Assembly: GCF_047675955.1 (NCBI RefSeq)
Contig: NC_132926.1
Span: 12,529,326 to 12,593,325 of the forward strand
Length of the DNA stretch: 64,000 nucleotides
Direction: 5' to 3'
Source of the DNA: Chlorocebus sabaeus
Taxonomy: Eukaryota > Chordata > Mammalia > Primates > Cercopithecidae
Numbering within the stretch: position 1 is the stretch's first letter; each line of letters starts with the position of its first letter. A model generated the notes under the pieces. The model saw only the letters and a list, made by a program, of their open reading frames with translations. It did not search any database and had not been told where the DNA came from. The translations under genes and the position numbers were made by a program. Shown piece by piece: positions 60,425 to 64,000 of the stretch.

Positions 60425-61130
60425 TAAAAACATTTTAAATTTTGAAATAATGTTAGATTCCTAGTGAGTTGCAAAGATGGCACAGAGAGTTCCTATGCAC
60501 CCTTCACCCAGCATTGGTTAATGCTAACCTCTTATATTACCAGAGTACAATAATCAAACCAGGAAATTCACATTGGTCCAATGCTATTAACTACACTGTA
60601 GCCTTTATGCTAATTTTGCCAGTTTTCCTTCTAACATCCATTTTCTGGTCCATGATTCAATTCAGGATCCCACATTGAATCCAGTTGTCATGTTTCCAAC
60701 CTGTAAGAGTGCCACAGTCTTTCATGACCTTAACTTTTGAAGAGGACTAGACTGGTATTTTTCACTCCTCAGTTAGGGTTTGTCTAATGTCTTCTCATCA
60801 TCAGATTGAGGCTGTACATTTTTGGCAATATTCCTATAGAAGAGATGTAGAGTCCTCAGTGCATCCTGTCAGGAGGCACATGACGTCACTATGTCTCCCT
60901 GCTGGCGGTTTCCCTTTGCTCATTTGGTTACGATAAGGTCTATCAGGTGTCTCCACTGTAAAGCTACTATCTTTCCCTGTGCCATTAATCAGTGGATACT
61001 TTGGGAAGATACTTTGAGATTATGCAAATATCCTGTTTCCTATCAGACTTTTGTCCATGACTTTTAGTAACCATCGATGGTTCTTGCAGCAATAAATCTG
61101 AGTGGTGTTTGTCGAATCAAAAATCAACTT
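60425..61130 (+). mobile_element. Old L1 (L1ME-like) 3' UTR region
   Basis: gttcctatgcacccttcacc, gttgtcatgtttccaacctg, ggcacatgacgtcactatgt, ctccactgtaaagctactat, gatactttgagattatgcaa, taaccatcgatggttcttgc. Confidence 0.8.
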
Positions 61131-61139
61131 TTCCTAATT

Positions 61140-61925
61140 TTTATGGCCTACTTAAGGCCAAAACCTACTGAGGTGAAAGATAACAATCTCCCCGTCACAA
61201 TGACCTTCCCCACATTTTGGAATTGGCCATCTAGTTTAGGCATAGCAAATCCATGATACCCAACTCATGGTCCCCACCCCTCACCTACCGCAGGAACCAA
61301 AGCTGTCTTTCTCACTGCCCTGCAGGAGACTTTGACATTCTCAACACTATCAGGAAAGAAGCCACGGCAGACCAATGAGAACTGTCGTGAGAAATGAAAC
61401 CTATCTCCCCTCCTTGGTCTATGTTGGGTGTTTAGTTTTTCTTAAAAACACTACATCCCTGGAGCATACTGGCTTTGCCAAGTCCCTCAAGAACCCTTAG
61501 AGGATGGCAGATTTAGGGTCCACCAGGGGAAGAGAAGCGCACAGGCAGCTCCCTTGGGTCTCTGGATTTTTCTTATTTGGGGCCATTGTTTGGAGTCCCT
61601 GGCAGGGGTGTGCTGGTAGATGTTTATCCATTGTTTTTCCAGAAAGAAAAAAATAAAGTCCTGGATACATGTAACGTTTTCCAGTTTCTGTGGCATTAAC
61701 ATTCCCTTCCTGGTTGATTTCAAGGCACAGCAGCAGAGCTTGAGACACTGTTTCCACCGCACAGACACAATAGATGTAAATAACCTCAAGAGGGTAGACA
61801 AAAATGAAATGGAGCCAGCTCATCAGGAAGTTGTTGAGTTTTGAGATCTTATTACCTTAGATTTTAATATAGTTTATTTAATTAGAGATTTATAACAATT
61901 TTTAATAATGGCAGTTATTTAACAA
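61140..61925. other. DOCK2 intron, no gene seen
   Basis: Antiparallel frames of 74-108 codons at 61487-61844 overlap without splice support. Confidence 0.5.
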
Positions 61926-62528
61926 TTGCCTCACAAAATTCCTAAACATTTCATACTTGGTTCTTGTGAGCTGGAAGGAGCCAGCTCCAGCTCACTGCCT
62001 GGTACAATGGTGATCAGGAGCTCTGAAGTTCTGGAATTCCCCACAGGAGCCCCTGAAAGGACAGGACACCTTTCTCCAGTCCCTCCAGGAATTCCTGCGA
62101 GGCCCAGACGCCCTGCGGGGAAGGCCTGCCTCCAGCAGCAGCATCTGCCGCTTCTTGGCAAGCCTTCTGTGGGGCCTGCGAGGGCTCCAAACCATCTGGC
62201 TGCCACCAGAGCTGGCTTGGGGGTTGCCCTCAATACTAACGGGGCTACAGAGTTCTCTCCAGGCTTAGTGCCTGCCTTGCATTTTCCCAGGCAGCCACTT
62301 GGCCCTGTACTGTCCTTAAAAGAATTCTAGGGATGTTTTAGAAGCAGCCTGGGACAGCAGAAAGAGCATATGAGTGAAGCGGAACAGTGAGGGAAGAAGG
62401 AGAGCCACGTGCATAGAGTGCAGATTATGTTCCAGGCATAAGGCTGGATGTTTTCACAGGTGCTCTTGTTTCCTGTCATTCTGCCACACCTGGGAAAAGA
62501 GTATCCTCATCATACAGACAGCTTAGAG

Positions 62529-63041
62529 CAGTCATCCCTAGCCTTTTTGGCACCAGGGACCAGTTTCATGGAAGACAATTTTTTCATGAAAAGGATGGTG
62601 GAGGAGGTGGTTTTTGGATGATTCAAATGCATTACATTTACCGTGCACTTTATTTCTATTATTATTACCTTGTAATACATAACGAAATAATTACACAACT
62701 CACCATAATGTAGAATCAGTGGGAGCCCTGAGCTTGTATTCCTGCAACTAGATGGTCCCATCTGGGGGGGATAGGAGACAGTGACAGATCATTAGGCATT
62801 AGATTCTCATAAGGAGCACGCACCCTAGACTCCTCTCATGGGCAGTTCACAATAGGGTTCGCGTTCCTATGAGACTCTGATGCCGCCGCTGATCTGTAGG
62901 AGGCGGAGCTCAGGCAGTAATGCAAGCCACGCGGAGTGACTGTAAACACAGATGAAGTTTCCTCACTCTCTGGCTGCTCACCTCCTGCTGTGCAGCCTGG
63001 TTCCTAACAGACCACGGACCCAGGGTTGAGGACCCATTCTG
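62529..63041. mobile_element. hAT-like DNA transposon (nonautonomous, TIR-bearing)
   Basis: Left end catccctagcctttttggca ccaggga and right end accacggacccagggttgag gaccc are imperfect inverted copies. Between them are ttgtgcactttatttct-like text, aatcagtgggagccctgagc, cagatcattaggcattagat and gaggcggagctcaggcagta, the layout of a common primate MITE. No transposase. Name not fixed by eye. Confidence 0.75.
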
Positions 63042-63299
63042 GGGTTGAGCAGTTAGATGACTTCTCAATGTCCCACAGCTAATGACAGCAGAGCTAGAAT
63101 TTATCCCCTGCTCTGCTCACGGCCGTAGCCCCAGCACACAGAATAGAGCATAGGATAGGCACTTTCTAAATATTTCTGGAATGGATACAAGATGCGGTCT
63201 GACTTAAAGCCTGTGCAGGCTCCTCCAGGGAATTGGTGCGGGTGAAAGTGCTGTTAAGGGCGATGTGTAGATGGGGAGTGGGGGGGAGGCAAAGTGGTG

Positions 63300-63480
63300 C
63301 ATGAGAGGCTGTTGATTTGGGAATGTCACCTAGCCTCTCTGAGTCTCAGCCTCCTCACCAGTTAAACAGGGATAAAATCTACCTTGCCACTTTGGGGCCG
63401 GAAACAAACAACCGTGTTGTATATAAGAACACACGCTGCCAGTTAGAAGGTGCTGGGGAAGTGTGTGGTACACCATCATC
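63300..63480 (+). repeat. MIR SINE
   Basis: gtcacctagcctctctgagt, ctcagcctcctcaccagtta, aacagggataaaatctacc. Confidence 0.7.
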
Positions 63481-63484
63481 CATG

Positions 63485-64000
63485 GAAGTTGTGCCATTGG
63501 CCTCAGGAGGGCATTTCTAACTCCATGGAAGCCAGAGGAAAAGCAAGGGGTGAAAACAAAGCAGCCTTGGGCACAGCAGAAGGTGCAGCGATCTCATGTA
63601 TTTCAACCTCAAGTTTGGGGCTTAATTAGCTGCTCTCTGGAATGCACCACAGACAAAAGAATTTCAACAAGCCTCGTCTCCCTGCCTTTTATTTGAAATA
63701 TGAAGGAGCAGATAGGTTAGAAAAAAACCCTGCTGCTCTTGCAGGGTGGTATTGATTCCTGGGAATTAAATAGTAATACAAACAGGCAGTGGCAGGCTCC
63801 CTTCCACCCTGCAGCAGGCAAACTGCCTGGGCTTATCAGAGAACCCAGAGCTCAGAGTGGCCACAGAGGATGCACTTCAGAAGAAGGCGCCCACGCATAG
63901 ACCGGCAGGGTGGACTGCTTTCCCACACAGGTCAGGGGCAGGACTCTACCGAGAATGCCCTCTAGTCTGGAGGACTCCTGCTCACGCCACAGTCCCCTCC
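63485..64000. other. DOCK2 intron to the window end, nothing recognised
   Basis: A 77-codon + frame (63463-63696) has no splice or family support. Confidence 0.5.

Larger units (their letters stand above)
40997..64000 (-). other. DOCK2: DOCK2 intron upstream of the exon (runs past the window edge)
   Basis: The preceding exon should end just before an Ala-Phe-Thr-Tyr joint in phase 0. No - strand stretch with a donor and matching coding content was found, so the intron appears to be at least 23 kb. Its polypyrimidine tract next to the exon is weak. Confidence 0.55.

Noticed and set aside
1..64000. Search for other DOCK2 exons, small RNA genes and CRISPR-like arrays
   Set aside because: No - strand match to the expected flanking DOCK segments was seen, no tRNA, U6, 7SK or Y RNA text was noticed, and all regular repeats are microsatellites or tandem duplications without unique spacers. 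The search was by eye and could miss diverged copies.

Overview
This is nuclear DNA of an Old World monkey. The protein-coding part is tiny, exons are short and separated by introns of more than 15 kb, and Alu, L1, MIR, L2 and MaLR LTR copies fill the rest. Two nearly intact young Alus (10365-10663 and 34181-34487) carry Y-type variants that I associate with the cercopithecid AluYR lineage. That is the reason for preferring a macaque/baboon/guenon-type genome over human or ape.

Three real exons can be read. Two lie on the + strand and form the 3' end of INSYN2B (formerly FAM196B): a 75-base internal exon (398-472) and the terminal exon (coding 17479-17665, then a roughly 3 kb 3' UTR ending near 20645). 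They join in phase 2/2 to give a continuous C-terminus. One exon lies on the - strand (40901-40996). It encodes 32 residues of DOCK2, in the helical region between DHR-1 and DHR-2. The window is therefore the DOCK2/INSYN2B locus (human 5q35.1), where INSYN2B sits inside DOCK2 on the opposite strand. The order and opposite strands seen here support both identifications.

Layout: 1-397 INSYN2B intron; 398-472 INSYN2B exon; 473-17478 last INSYN2B intron, with MIRs, L2, AluS/AluJ/AluY, MLT-type LTRs and a GATA microsatellite; 17479-20645 terminal exon and 3' UTR; 20646-40900 DOCK2 intron, with Alus, a cluster of MaLR solo LTRs, a 230-base polypyrimidine tract, an L1 split by a young Alu, and an old L1 split by an ERV solo LTR; 40901-40996 DOCK2 exon; 40997-64000 the upstream DOCK2 intron, with more Alus, MIR/L2 fossils, two L1 3' ends and a hAT-like element. 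The flanking DOCK2 exons were looked for by eye on the - strand and not found, so both adjoining introns appear to run past the window edges.

The two genes do not form a pathway. DOCK2 is a haematopoietic Rac activator and INSYN2B belongs to a family of inhibitory-synapse proteins. They share DNA through nesting. I found no RNA gene, CRISPR array or new multi-gene system. The unusual content is gene architecture and transposon history.
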